From Zoroaster sp. YZ-2022 (lineage: Eukaryota > Echinodermata > Asteroidea > Forcipulatida > Zoroasteridae): 64,000 nucleotides of DNA. Made by a program: the position numbers and the translations under genes. Shown here one piece after another: positions 1 through 10,850 of the stretch (the stretch's first letter is position 1; each line of letters starts with the position of its first letter). The notes beneath the pieces were generated by a model that was not told the origin of the DNA, made no database searches, and saw nothing but the letters and a program-made list of their open reading frames with translations. The DNA is taken from assembly GCA_029582265.1 (NCBI GenBank), contig CM055816.1, positions 97,537,056 through 97,601,055 on the forward strand, written 5' to 3'.

Positions 1-355
1 TAAAAAGAGTCGCCATACTGATAAAATGTGGTGTTCACTGGAGTTCACAAAATATGAGAGTTTGGATTAAAAAAATTTCCGTCTTTTATACTCTACCATC
101 CTTAACGTCATGAAACAACCAATCACAAAAGTGTGTGGTTGCTCCATAAACAATACGCAAACATTCAACCAATCGCGACAATGCGCAAACATTCAACCAA
201 TCAACGATGTCCATTCTATTTTAAAACACGACATACCTTATTAAGTTCCACAGTATTTTGTGAGGAGGAGAGGAATCAAAGTTCATAGCGGGTCAAACCA
301 ACACGACATGCACTACTCCCTAATGGATTTTGTGTGGAGGGCCAAGGAGTCACAA

Positions 356-366
356 TATGTATATGT

Positions 367-398
<32 letters not shown>

Positions 399-421
399 GT
401 ATATGTATATGTGTATATATG
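356..421. repeat. (TATATG)n microsatellite
   Basis: Simple repeat of TATATG/TGTATA units with small interruptions. The overlapping 61-codon open frame is low-complexity Tyr/Val/Met and is not a gene. Confidence 0.9.
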
Positions 422-475
422 CAGTATTTTGTGGCGGGTTCATAGTATGAAATGAATACAGAGAGGATTTGTAAC

Positions 476-531
476 TGGTTTAAGTATGACCTAGGGCTTA
501 GAACTGGTTTAAGTATGACCTAGGGGTTAGG
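476..531. repeat. short tandem duplication
   Basis: Two nearly identical copies of a unit of about 30 bp containing TTTAAGTATGACCTAGGG follow each other directly. Confidence 0.8.
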
Positions 532-924
532 AAATAAATAAGTCAGATAACATACATTTTTTTTCTTTCCTTTTTTTTTTTCTTCACAAGAACAGACCAA
601 TAATTTATTTCAACTGGTCTATGTGTATATATTTATTTCCTACTCATTGAGTCCTTGAGTCGAGTTTGCCGTTTTTTTTTTCACAAGGCATGATCTGCAG
701 TCTGCAGTCTGCAGTGGAGGTGACGCGTCTTGCATGAACATGTATGCCAATATGTATGCAGCATCTTATGTGGTGGATTTCTATTTTAATAGTCTGCAGT
801 GGTGGTGGTGGAATTGAGGAGTCGCGGAGTGAAGGGAGTCACGCGCGCGCCCGCACGCGCAGCATTACGTACCCAAAGTATATGTGGCGTATCTTGACTA
901 TGTGTGCCGCATTACGTACCCGGT

Positions 925-1014
925 TTGTGGAGGGAGGAGGTGGGATTGAGGTGGGATTGAGGTGGGATTGAGACCTGCGTTGTGGTGGGATTGAGGAGGG
1001 AATTGAGGAGGGAA
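925..1014. repeat. GGGATTGAGGT minisatellite
   Basis: Imperfect tandem copies of an 11-bp GGGATTGAGGT-like unit, drifting to GGGAATTGAGGA at the right end. It lies directly beside a perfect hairpin. Confidence 0.75.
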
Positions 1015-1015
1015 T

Positions 1016-1084
1016 TACAGCAAACCGACCTGCGTATAGGAGGACCCTCCTTAATCCCTCCTATACGCAGGTCGGTTTGCTGTA
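1016..1084. repeat. perfect 28-bp-stem hairpin
   Basis: Bases 1016-1043 are the exact reverse complement of 1057-1084, with a 13-base loop. The arm includes the words CAAACCGACCTGCG and TATAGGAGG. It could be a foldback remnant or a MITE core; no transposon family is recognised and no target duplication is clear. Confidence 0.85.
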
Positions 1085-1112
1085 TACATACTACTTACAT
1101 GTTTTGTCCAGG

Positions 1113-1555
1113 TTAGGTCATTTGAAAAAATAACACCAAGATTATTTATATGAACTGACGACTTCTAAAGGTTCAGCACCTGAAAGAGAGTAAGGAGTTA
1201 AAGATTGCTTCTTGGAACGGGTGATATGCATAACTTTACACTTATTTGAGTTCAGCTGCATATGATTTTCTGTACACCACTCGGTAATAGAGTTTAGGTC
1301 ATTCTGTAAGACAACACTATCATCATTACATCTAATGTCTGATACAAAACAGTGTCATCGGCATATTGAGGTAGGGCAGATTGAACATGATTAGACAGGT
1401 CGGCCGTAAATAAATTAAACAGTATAGAGCCTTGAGGTACCCCTGATATAACTGGTACCCAGTCAGACTTGGCTCCTGAAAAAATAACTTGTTCTCTGTT
1501 TGACAGAAAATTATTGATCCATGAAAGCAGGTTTCCACAGACGCCATCATGCTAT
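1113..1555 (-). pseudogene. non-LTR retrotransposon RT fragment
   Basis: On the minus strand the translation carries reverse transcriptase motifs: WINNFLSNREQV, then SGVPQGSIL (motif B), then QYADDTVLY (motif C with the catalytic YADD), then NHMQLNSNKCKVM and a YK..GVIFS block. These match the palm and thumb of LINE RTs of the CR1/Jockey type. The frame is broken by at least two shifts and by a stop after EVVSSYK, and both ends are truncated, so it is dead. The fragment ends next to a (CTATCATG)n short repeat at 1546-1575. Confidence 0.8.
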
Positions 1556-1823
1556 CATGCTATCATGCTATCATGCACAAATGCAATTTTGCATTTCCCG
1601 GATGTCAGGGTGTCGGGTGGTAACACGTGACCACTGGTCTCCTGCTCCTGCCATTTAACAGCATCCCTAACGAATGCCAAGAAGGGGCGGGGATACCTTG
1701 TTTAAAGTTGCAGCCTGCAAAATTTAAACAGTTAACATTTAATTTAGTTTGTAAGATAATACAAAAAAAATTCAGATGGCAGACTTGTGAATAAGTCAGT
1801 TTTGCACCTCAATACCCACTTAA

Positions 1824-2175
1824 AGGGAACGTATACGTTTGGTAATTCCAAAAATTAATGGCCATAAAAACTTACTTGGAAAGATGCACTGCAGCTGTTG
1901 ATAGTATAAAACATTTTGAGAAACGATTCCCTTCAAGTAATGTGGTTATAGAGAAAGAGATCATGTTTTCACCCCAAAAATTTGAATCTGAGTAATGCTA
2001 TATCTGATTCCGTTCCTCGGCGTGGAAATAACCGCTCTAGATTTTCGCCGATATCTGAAAAACGCCACCTACCTTTGACATGAAATTTTCACAGGCTAGT
2101 TTTATGGTATATGTATACAATTATATAGAATTGAAACAAACGTCTGGTTCCAAATACCAAACGTATACGATCCCT
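1824..2175. mobile_element. TTAA-flanked MITE (piggyBac-like)
   Basis: A 352-bp element flanked by TTAA at 1820-1823 and 2176-2179. The left end reads AGGGAACGTATACGTTTGGTA. The right end reads TACCAAACGTATACG followed by ATCCCT, giving terminal inverted repeats of about 20 bp with one mismatch. TTAA duplication is the hallmark of piggyBac-type insertion, so a nonautonomous piggyBac MITE is likely. A diverged relative lies at 5262-5600. Confidence 0.8.
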
Positions 2176-2571
2176 TTAATGTGGGACAAGAACTCATCAA
2201 AGGGAACAGGAAGCAATTTTACAACAAACAAATACATATCGATAACTTGTAATCACGCCCCATATCTAAGAACTGTGCATCCATGAAAGCATTTCTTGTA
2301 GAATATTTTATCCAAATATGAGTAAAATTTTCTCCAAACTTGTTTTTTTTAAATTGTTATTATCAACGTTTTTACCAACCTTTTTGCAGTAGTGGTTCCC
2401 CTTTTTACCCACAGTTTTAATTCTGGTAGTGTATCCCCCTGTTGAACAGTTTCTTTATCTAAGCTTGTGACATAAACAATGCTCCCTTGTCCACCAAACA
2501 TGTGGTTCAGATTTTATAGACCCTTCATCAGACAGGGGCACAGAATATGCCTGTCAGTGCTAATTTTATAC

Positions 2572-4977
2572 CTGTGAATGGCTGCAATGCTGTAGCGGTT
2601 GTATGGCCGGGAAACTTCTGCTCTGTCTCCTTCCATGTGTTCACCGGCAGTTGGGTGACCAGCTCCTTCTGCACAGTCAACATCTTCTTTTGGGTGATAG
2701 TCTCCTTCGCCATATCCGCCAGGGACAGTTTTTCGCTAACAACTTCAGACAGAAGTCTGAACTTCACTGACTCAGGTAGTCCCTGTAGTTTCATGAATAC
2801 CTGTGAATAAATAATATTTTTGTTTAAAGCTACAATCGTTTCACCCTACACATGTAATGATAAACTACAAAGCTCTTAATATTGATTCTACATGTAGGTG
2901 TGTGGACTAAAAATCAAAACACAATTTTAAGAACTAATTGTTAAGCTGATGATAACACGTATACACAAAATAATTTGTGTCCACTGTAATTATTATGGGT
3001 GTACAAATACTCCTTTGAACAGGACACCTCGTATAAGACTGGCTAGTTAAGTTTCATATCATATCCCTTGAGACGGATTTTTGATGGGGTTGGAATGGCG
3101 GGTCCTCCCATCTTTTTCAAGTACATTTGTATAGAACTGCTGTGTCTGGTTGGAGGTGGGGGTTACCGGTAGTTCATCTTTTGGCCTTGGTTTATCTATT
3201 TACATCAGTTTCATATGTTTATATACTGTGATATTTGTGTATATTCTTTTTGTACTATTCAACTTAAATTTCTTTTTAAAATCCGTTGCATTCTGTATTT
3301 TTTACTGAATGATTTTTGATTGATCATTTGATTAATGTTTTCTTAATTGCCAGATATATGCAACTTTGTAATTGCAAAAAAAGAGGAAATGGCCAGCCAG
3401 ACCTAACTTTGTACAGTGTTTTTCAGTTTTTCGTGGCACTGATCTTCAAGAAAAAAGAGGAAATCAGCTGATCAGCTGAAAAGTTGCATGCCTGAATTGC
3501 CCTTTAATTGTTTTTTATACAGCAAGTGTTGTTTATTTTCACATTCTAGGGGTTGGGTGTGTCATTTTGGTCTGGCTAGGGAGGGGGTTGTTTTCTTTTC
3601 TTTCCAGGGGTGTATATATGGTCAATTATCAATCAAACTGCTATCCACACACAGAGTTCTAGAAAGAAAGATGCTATTAGGACCACACAAAAAGACCGGA
3701 TACTGAACCAAACCAAAACAAGTACGATACATCACCAAAAATGTCAACACTATGACATGGAAGTGGACAGGGCACATAGCAAGAATGACAACACTAAAGG
3801 TGGACCACAAGAACCATAGAATGGCAACCAGAACAGGAAAAAAATCAATGAAAAGAACAGTGTAGAAGGGTCTGACAGAGAGCTACATCCTGCAGATGAC
3901 TGACACCAAGGTACAACATGATATAAAAACAACCCTTACTGTTTGTTTCGGGCACCGGCCTGTTTTCTCCTCAATGATGGAGAAGACCCTACTCAGCTTA
4001 ACGTAACATTGACGCGAGTACTGCGCCATCTGAAAAATTGGCTCAAGGGCCTTCAGCTCCTGCAAAGGATTAAGTGTTGAAAAGTGAATGCAACTTTTAT
4101 TTTACAAAAATACAAAATCTTTTGCCATCTTGTCAGAAAATCATACATTTTTTGTCAGATCAAAAGGGTCTTACTCTTCACCCTATGTATTGAATTCATG
4201 ACAAATTTTGTGATTCCAATACTTATAATTTTTGAATCGGGCAATTCCACACGAATGCAACATACATGTAGACCTTATCGCAAATACTCAGTACGCATGC
4301 ATTAGCCATGGAATGAGGTGCATGCTGGTTTAGGTAACTTGATCGCTACCTGGACCAGCATGCAACTCATTCCATGGCTGACGCGTGCATACTGAGTATT
4401 TGCGATAACATCTATAATGGTCAACAATTGAGAATGTGGATATTTGAAAATATCTTGAAATGTCATACCTTTTCCGATGGCGGTGACTTTTTTCCAAGTA
4501 TCAAGGCACATTCTTCTCGCCAAGCCTTGTTGGAGGGCGGTGGCTCATCCAGGCAGTGGTCAAGCGAATGTAAGGCATAAAGTTGTCGTCTACATACATC
4601 CACACTGTCCTTAAGGTTGCCGTCTTGCACCAAGTGCGTGCCTAAATTATGCAGGGAGGCTACCCTCAGGGACTGCAGCCGGTCCAAGTCACTGTAGACT
4701 CGAACCCGAAGAGAGGTGAGGCATCTATAAGCGGGATCATCCGCCAGTTCCTTCATTGCCTTGGTGAGATGATTCCCACCAAGGGTGAAGTACTGTGAAC
4801 GCTGGGGTGACTCCTTATCAAAGTCATTCCCAATGACTAGGACCGGCAGTAGTGTCGTGCATGCTGCCGTCGCCTTTAGCCCTTCCTTAATCTTGTCTTT
4901 GTGCGGGATGCTTATTGCACGAATCAGCAGATGCTGTGCGGGCTCTTGTAGGCAGTCCAGGGACACATCATACTCCC
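2572..4977 (-). CDS. spliced gene with ParB-like domain (three internal exons)
   Basis: Three minus-strand exons (4977-4469, 4059-3940, 2800-2572) have good splice sites (acceptor CAG at each; donors GTATGA, GTAAGG, GTATAA) and phases that join without a break, giving about 285 residues. Exon A carries EPAQHLLIRAISIPHKDKI, then a spacer, then LGGNHLTKAMKEL and SLRVRVYSDLDRLQSLRVA. The 'PxxHLLxR...I' start and the GGNH loop resemble the ParB/sulfiredoxin-like N-terminal domain, where this loop binds nucleotide. Exons B and C are helical and unrecognised. An acceptor before exon A and a donor after exon C show that more exons exist on both sides; none was found with confidence. No lesion is visible, so this may be a live gene. 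Function is unknown; the fold assignment is by motif only. Confidence 0.65.
3357..3497. mobile_element. GCATGCAACTTTTCAG MITE, copy 1
   Basis: About 140 bp. The right end reads GGAAATCAGCTGATCAGCTG then AAAAGTTGCATGCC, and the left end reads TATGCAACTTTGTAATTGC. The same sequence recurs at 49345-49490 and, split by another insertion, at 61895-62275. It lies in an intron of the ParB-like gene. Confidence 0.75.
4275..4410. mobile_element. 136-bp foldback element in an intron
   Basis: The left arm, 4275-4330 (TTATCGCAAATACTCAGTA.. GCCATGGAATGAGG.. TGCATGCTGGT), is the near-perfect reverse complement of 4355-4410. The arms flank a short centre holding TAGGTA..CTACCT. It lies between exons A and B of the ParB-like gene on the opposite strand. 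It has no coding capacity and no certain target duplication. Confidence 0.85.
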
Positions 4978-5261
4978 CTGTCGTATAAATAATGTAGTTT
5001 ATCATAATATGAGTAATTAAGATGGCCGTTGGAGTTTCTTGTGACGTCATGTCTTACTTCAAATACTTCGATCTTGTTGCCACTTATCATTGAACAACCC
5101 TGTATAATTTCTTTTTTCAAACAATGGGTTTGATAGTTTGCATCCCATAGTGGACTGATTTTAAACATTTCAACTCATAATCAATTTAGTCAGAGCAAAA
5201 TGTTCACCACAAGATGTCTATGACTCTAACAACCTCATGTAATTTCTATGAATTTTTTTAA

Positions 5262-5600
5262 GGGACCATAGGCTCCATATTTATACGTTTGGTAATTACT
5301 CCAAAACTTAATGGCCATAAAAACTTACTTTGTAAGATGCATTGAGCTTTTGATAATATAAAACATTTTGAGAAACAATTCCTTTTGCGTAATGTGGTTG
5401 TAGAGAAAGAGATCATTTTTCACCCCCCCAAAAAAAAACTGAATCTGAGAATTTTTTTTTGACAAAACAGAGTTCATTGATTTTTTTTCGAAAACATAAA
5501 GATGATTTTGATATTTTCACAAGTTTGTCTTAAGATGTATATTTTGAAAACCAGATGATTGAAATGAATGCATTCATCCCAAAACCAAACATAGGATCAC
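5262..5600. mobile_element. diverged copy of the 1824-2175 MITE
   Basis: It shares TACGTTTGGTAATT, AATGGCCATAAAAACTTACT, AAAACATTTTGAGAAAC and TAGAGAAAGAGATCAT with the first copy in the same order. It is also bounded by TTAA (5258-5261 and 5601-5604). The termini are eroded. Confidence 0.7.
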
Positions 5601-5609
5601 TTTAAGGGG

Positions 5610-6058
5610 TATCGAAACCATACAATGCAATCACATTCCTTTTATTTTTTTATTTAAAAATATAGGCTACGTGAATATTGCCGTGGATATTTAATGAATT
5701 CTTTAAAAAAATACAACAATCAAAAATAACTATTTATTATTTGTGGTCATGTTTTTCTCTTTATAATTTTGTTGCAATTTGACCGAAAAAATTAGACCCC
5801 GCTTCTTTGATTTTTGAAATTTCCCGCCCTGCATTGGTTCCCGACAAAGACCCATTGAAAATCCACTATGAAATCCACGATATAGTACCAGCGGACTTGT
5901 AAACCAGCGAAAAGGGATGACGTAAAATCCATGAGCACGCGAGAGTAAACAGAAGACGCCATGTTACTTCGTGTATATTATACATGCATTTTCACGCCAG
6001 CAGAGGCATGAAAGTTTTTATGAAGCTTTTTTCAACGTTGTTGTGTGACAGTTATATA
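5610..6058. other. no gene seen
   Basis: AT-rich DNA without a convincing exon. It directly precedes a THAP-domain start codon, so it could hold that gene's promoter, but no TATA or other core element is convincing. Confidence 0.4.
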
Positions 6059-6208
6059 ATGCCGACTTCATGTGTTGTTGGTGGATGCACTAGAAATAGT
6101 ATTAAGAATCCAGAGACTCATTTTTTTTCAATTTCCGCGGGATCCTGCGATATCAAAGGAATGGGTGAAGTTCATGAATAATACACGAAAGGATTTCACC
6201 TTCATGCC
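6059..6208 (+). pseudogene. THAP zinc-finger domain fragment, frameshifted
   Basis: The ATG at 6059 opens MPTSCVVGGCTRNS..., the usual start of a THAP domain (C-x(4)-C). After the frame is moved by one base at a run of eight T (6121-6128), it continues FPRDPAISKEWVKF and NNTRKDFTF, matching the THAP core with its invariant P and W. THAP domains are C2CH zinc-dependent DNA-binding modules found in host regulators and in P-element-like transposases. The expected CSxHF that would complete the zinc site is absent, because a GGATCCGCCCCTG-type transposon end starts at about 6209. It is therefore broken twice: one shift may be a homopolymer error, the other is a real interruption. Confidence 0.65.
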
Positions 6209-6231
6209 AAAATTCCTGGATCCGCCCCTGC
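6209..6231. mobile_element. isolated transposon terminus (GGATCCGCCCCTG)
   Basis: AATTCCTGGATCCGCCCCTG matches, as reverse complement, the terminal words at 50503 and 57915-57931. It is probably one end of a MITE that cut the THAP exon; the other end was not located. Confidence 0.45.
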
Positions 6232-6550
6232 TGATATTTGCCTGTTTTTATCACTTTATCTGGCTCCCATGTATTAATCTTTTTATAATCTTTGCTATTG
6301 TTACTTTAGGTTATTTTATTATATTTAAAGGGCCTGGGAGCATTTTATTCAAATGGATTTGGTGCTATACACATGTCTTTTATATTTTTTATTAATATTT
6401 GATTGAAGACAGAATGACATGGCCTATACACATTTATTGTTATTCTATTCTTGTATTTTACAATTTATTGCCACTGTACACTCTGAACACGTTTTAAGTT
6501 TTATAGGCAGAAGCACATGAGATTTACCAACATGAGATTTACAATATTAG

Positions 6551-6749
6551 TCTTTGTCACACTTCTCCCTTTTGTGATGCAAAGCCAAAAAACCTAATTG
6601 AATTAGCTTTAATCCAAGAAAATCTGAACCTGCTCAGCAGTAGTTATGCTGATTGTAAGTGTTTTCCTGGGAAAAGAGCAGCAAGTGTGAAACGAATTTC
6701 AAAGGATTTCCAGTTCGGTTTAACAGAAGAATGGCCAAGTTCCAAACAA
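6551..6749 (+). CDS. candidate internal exon, unknown protein
   Basis: A 199-base open stretch lies between a TTAG acceptor and a CAA|GTATGT donor. It encodes CHTSPFCDAKPKN, LSSSYADCKCFPGKRAA and ISKDFQFGLTEEWPSS. Four cysteines and a balanced composition suggest real coding sequence. It could belong to the THAP-start gene 0.5 kb upstream, but phase continuity cannot be tested. No family is recognised. Confidence 0.3.
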
Positions 6750-7164
6750 GTATGTACAGGATTTTGATTGAAGTTGTTTTCGTCATCAAGAGGCAACTTT
6801 TTTAATTTTGATATTTTAACCTCAAAAATAAACTCAATTGTTGGTTGCAAATACATACATATTTTGTCTTGTCATTTATTCGAAAGTACTAAGGTCTTGT
6901 AAAATTTTCAGTTCTTGGCATCTTTCTGCCATAATTGAATTTGTAATGTTTTTACCATAGTGTATTGTTGGCAACATAAAACAAGTTTATTTCACATTAG
7001 TGCTAAATTAATCAACTCCCCGAAAAGACACAAAATGAAATACACGTAATTGATTCTGCCATTGATCATGGTTTATGAGCACAAAATAATTTGTAACTCC
7101 CTCCAGATCATTATAACTAGGGAAGAATGTTACCAATTTAAAAAATAAAACAAAGCAAATCGGC

Positions 7165-7947
7165 CTAATCCAGTGGTGGATACGAAAATCCTTTGTACTG
7201 TCCATCAGGGTTTGGGAACGTCCTGTGGATTGCGTCCATTACACATGATGGCAGTGGCACCCGGTTGAAACGGCCAAGATAACCCCAACACCACCTCACC
7301 ACTTGCCGATATGCAACATGGGATATTTTCTGTAAAACAAAACAAAAAATCAGACAATTATAAACATAAGATTTGTGATTTGCATGGTGGAGTATCGATA
7401 TTGTTTACGTTAACACCATGTGAAACTGAAATGCTATAAAACTATAACCATACCAAAAGGCAATCATGATCAAAAGTAAACAATCACATACATGTAATGC
7501 ATGTACAATAAGATATAGATGCACGTGGGTCAACCAAGGTCATATTCAGTTGTGTGCGGTTACTCTGAAGTAAACACGGGTGCTCATTCTGGTCAATCAA
7601 AAGTAATCTGCTTGATATGCAGATCATTCAAAACTGACATTGCTCTAAAATATTAATTGAAATTGATGGTACATTGGCTTTGTACATTCAGTCAACACTC
7701 AAATCACTTACTGGTTAAGCGTTCCTTCAACTGCATCTCTGCCATAGTATGCTCTGTACTGAAGATACGCTGTTGCAAGCACTCCTGGGTGGAGGCAGAT
7801 CGCATCAAACCAATCATGGATGGTGGCACTGGTTGGGATCATCCACGTTGATGTCCAGCTGCCGCATCATGTTCTCTGTCTTCTCAACTTCTTTGCAACA
7901 TACAGTTTGCGAGCAAAGGCTGAAGAACACAATGTCCACACGAACAC
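7165..7947 (-). pseudogene. P2RX7 C-terminal-domain-like gene remnant, two exons
   Basis: The last exon (7329-7165) encodes ISHVAYRQVVRWCWGYLG, then VPLPSCVMDAIHRTFP and YKGFSYPPLD-stop. This is the pattern of the C-terminal part of the P2X7 intracellular (ballast-type) domain found in many stand-alone invertebrate and fish proteins. The upstream exon (7947-7712, donor GTAAGT) carries CSCGHC, CKEVEKTE and HDWFDAICLHPGVLATAY, QYRAYYG, the earlier Cys-rich and HPGF-like parts of the same domain. These lie in three different frames, and the join to the last exon is out of phase. The copy is therefore a decayed gene, or badly affected by indel errors. Stand-alone members have no known enzyme activity. 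Confidence 0.7.
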
Positions 7948-8164
7948 CTATTACAAAAAAAACAAGTTTGGAAAATATAATTTTAGTAACTTTGTCATTG
8001 GGGTTGCACTACTTAAAAATTGATCTTGAAATACATCCCCCATGAACTGATCAAGGACAGGTACATCACGAAGGAATACATTTTTCCATGGGCAGATCAA
8101 ACATTTTTATTGTGCAGGGAGCTACAACCTTTTGATTTGAAGGGAAAGACTAAATGTCAATTAT

Positions 8165-8350
8165 GCTCTTTTCCACAATTTCATTGGGGATGAGAGTAAT
8201 ACTGCACAATTTGTGCTGTCAGATCAGTTCCTCCTATGTATTTATTATAATTGCAAACTACAGAAAGTTTTTTAATCTCGCGATGTCCGGTTAAACTGTT
8301 TTTACTACGAATCTGCTTAGTGGTGACACTGCAATCACCGTAATTTGTCA
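8165..8350 (-). mobile_element. piggyBac fragment A
   Basis: Nearly identical to 9905-10105: it shares CTTTTCCACAATTTCATT, GAGAGTAATACTGCACAATT, CGATGTCCGGTTAAACTG and TTAGTGGTGACACTGCAATC. Its coding relation is shown only by that longer copy. It ends where a LINE endonuclease fragment begins. Confidence 0.65.
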
Positions 8351-8388
8351 AGACTCCGGTGTAGAATCATCGGTGTAGAATCATTCTT

Positions 8389-8640
8389 TCAAAATTTGTG
8401 CACTTTGATCGGCGTCCATGAGGCTATAGGATGCAAATGCTCGCGGCCGTGCTTTTTCAACCAATCAATATTATGGAGACGTTGTACTGAGGATGATTGT
8501 ATACGGGAGTTATTTGATGACGCCTTTAAATCTATGTTGAAATCACCAAGTATAGCAATATCAATGTACTGTTGGGAAAATTTAACAGTGGCACTCGGAG
8601 GCCTATACCAGCATCCCAACAACACTTTAACATGTTATGC
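8389..8640 (-). pseudogene. LINE apurinic-type endonuclease fragment
   Basis: The minus-strand frame reads LGCWYRPPSATVKFSQQY, then IAILGDFNIDLKAS. YRPP and GDFN are the hallmarks of the APE endonuclease domain of non-LTR retrotransposons (CR1/Jockey groups), with Asp and Asn of GDFN in the active site. Only about 80 residues remain, and no RT follows downstream on this strand. Confidence 0.75.
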
Positions 8641-9635
8641 ATGTATTTCAATCATAATTAAAAATTTATTCATCTTGTGACCAGTAGGCTACTCTTGAAT
8701 TGAAGGTACTGAAACCAGGCCCATGAAGATAACAGCAAGTTATATAGCTCCTGTACTGATGTACTCTTCCATATTTGTAGTTTTCCCCACCTTAATTTTT
8801 GTGGCCTTGTTTGTTGTTGTTGTTGTTGGTTTTTTTTTTTTTGACATTTGCATCTCACCAGGGGTGTAATCATGCATGGCGGTTAACTGAGTGTCAGGCA
8901 TTTTATTTGGAATGAATGGTGGTTGAGGTCGAGTACCATCAATTTCATTCTCACTTTTCCTGAATCTGTGGCTAATCATCTTCTGAGGAGCAAAGAATGC
9001 CCAAGCTTAAGGTCCAAGGATGGAATTTGAATTGTATGTTGCTCCTTACGTATCCAGCAGCCTGTTGAACACCAAACACAATTTCTTGAACCTTACGAGG
9101 GTGGATGAATTATCTTCAATGATATTGCCTGTTACCTGGGCAGGGTCATCTGTACTTGCACCACCTGTATTCTGGGTATGACCTTTTTGAAGCCTGTGCA
9201 TTTCCATCTACTGCCTGGGGATGAAAAATCCACATACGCAGACTAAAAAAAAAATCAAAAATCAAAAACCCTGAATATCTTTCAACACTTCCTGCTGCGT
9301 CATCGTTCATTTTTGACGATGAGGCAGTCTGTGAGACTTCAGAAAATGTCTTAAAACGGGGTCGTTTTCTTGTTTGTACAGAAGAGATCTGATGTAGAGA
9401 ATGCTGACAAGTAGATAGTGTGATGGAATTCAAGATTGTCTTTGTTCACAAAAAGTACGGGTCAGTGATGTTGCTATTCGACTTCGTGAATAGTGGCTTG
9501 AATAGCCGGTATCAAGTTGACTATTTTCTCCCATTGATAAATGGACAAATTAATTCCTCTCTTGGGGTATCATTGGAAAGTACTTTACCTTTGTATGAGA
9601 ATAATCACATACCTCTTCACATGTTTTGTCCCTCA
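8640..9635. other. no clear gene
   Basis: Short open frames only. A minus-strand frame at 9433-9146 (KRPRFKTFSEVSQTASSS) may be a transposon N-terminus but has no diagnostic motif. A T-rich (TTG)n tract lies at 8810-8842. Confidence 0.4.
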
Positions 9636-10110
9636 TTATCTTGTGCTCATTATTTCTCCAAAACACATTGGCTTATTGCACTGTTTACGTATCATTCGAG
9701 TTTGTCTTCTCTTTGCCCTAGTACTGCAAACAGTCACGTTGACCTGAAAAGGGCCTGGAACCAGGCTTGCATGCTGTACGGGGTTGTACTTCCATGTGGA
9801 TAAAAGTCCTTCGATGACCTTTACCCTAAAATCCAAATTGGAAAGATGGTGGTTTGTAGGTATGCTGTTGTATACCACAGTAAATAGATGTCAAGAATGT
9901 TTACAAATACTCTTTTCCACAATTTCATTGTTCTGTTCGGATGAGAGTAATACTGCACAATTTGTGCTGCCAGATAAGTTCCTCCCATGTATTTATTATA
10001 ATCGTAAACTATGGAAGGTTTTTTAATCGCGCGATGTCCGGTTAAACTGTTTACTACGAATCTGCTTAGTGGTGACACTGCAATCACCGTAATTTGTCAA
10101 GAGAGTTACA
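9636..10110 (-). pseudogene. piggyBac transposase C-terminal fragment B
   Basis: Minus-strand reading gives KPSIVYDYNKYMGG, then AAQIVQYYS, TMKLWKRVFVNILDIYL and, in a shifted frame, NLDFRVKVIEGLL. 'YNKxMGGVD..DQ...Y' and 'FRxxLxxxL' are the conserved C-terminal blocks of piggyBac DDE transposases. The Asp of GGVD is lost and frames are broken, so it is inactive. Part of it (9788-9878) is repeated at 24365-24466. Confidence 0.75.
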
Positions 10111-10328
10111 CGCTTTGTGTCATGTCAGACGACGCATAGTTGGCCTGCCTTTGTATAAAACAGGGGATCTCCCACACGCTTACTGACCTCATCGGTCAGT
10201 ATATCAGCCCACTTTAATACTCCTCTGTTCCCTGATGTAAGTTGAGATTTTTTTTTATTTGCCAATGTGTCTTTCGCCCTCAATTTTGGTGTGTTGAATG
10301 CATATCCCCTCTGCCTCGCAAATGCACC

Positions 10329-10850
10329 TTAACCAGTGCAATTGTTTTTATTGCCACAGCTGTAATCTTTAGTAGATGTAATATGTCCATGTTTTGTGTC
10401 TCCAAGAAATGAAGCCCTGTACAATCCCTATACGAAAATCAAGGTTACTGACATTTTTGTTCCCTGCTATGCTGGTGAATATTACTCTGCTATTGACAAT
10501 ACAGATTTCAGCATATGGAAAAAAAACCACCATTTTAAGCTTCTGTGTTGTAGAACTGAAAACATTGGTCGGCAAAATCAGTTCCACCCATGGTTTTTGT
10601 TGTAATCTTCAATACAATTGGGCTTCATAACATCACGAAATCCACTTGTGCTCTTATTACACCGAATTTGCTTTTTGGACAAATCAGTGTTGCCTACATT
10701 AGTTAAAAGTGTTACAGATTTTTTGTCTTGCCAAACGATACACAATTGCCCACCTTTCACCAAAAAAAGGTCATCTCCTTTCTTCATTTTATGGTTTTTG
10801 AGTTTGCGGCCTGGTGTATTCCATGTGTAGTGTAACGAACAGTTCCACAA
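10329..10850 (-). pseudogene. piggyBac transposase C-terminal fragment C
   Basis: A second piggyBac piece in the same orientation: CIVWQDKKSVTLLTNVG, then KPNCIEDYNKN, then VNSRVIFTSIAG and NLDFRIGIVQGF. The W-D-K and PxxxxxYNKN blocks match the family. It differs in detail from fragment B, so it is a separate copy rather than a recent duplicate. Its last 80 bp (10329-10420) recur at 26494-26580. Confidence 0.75.
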
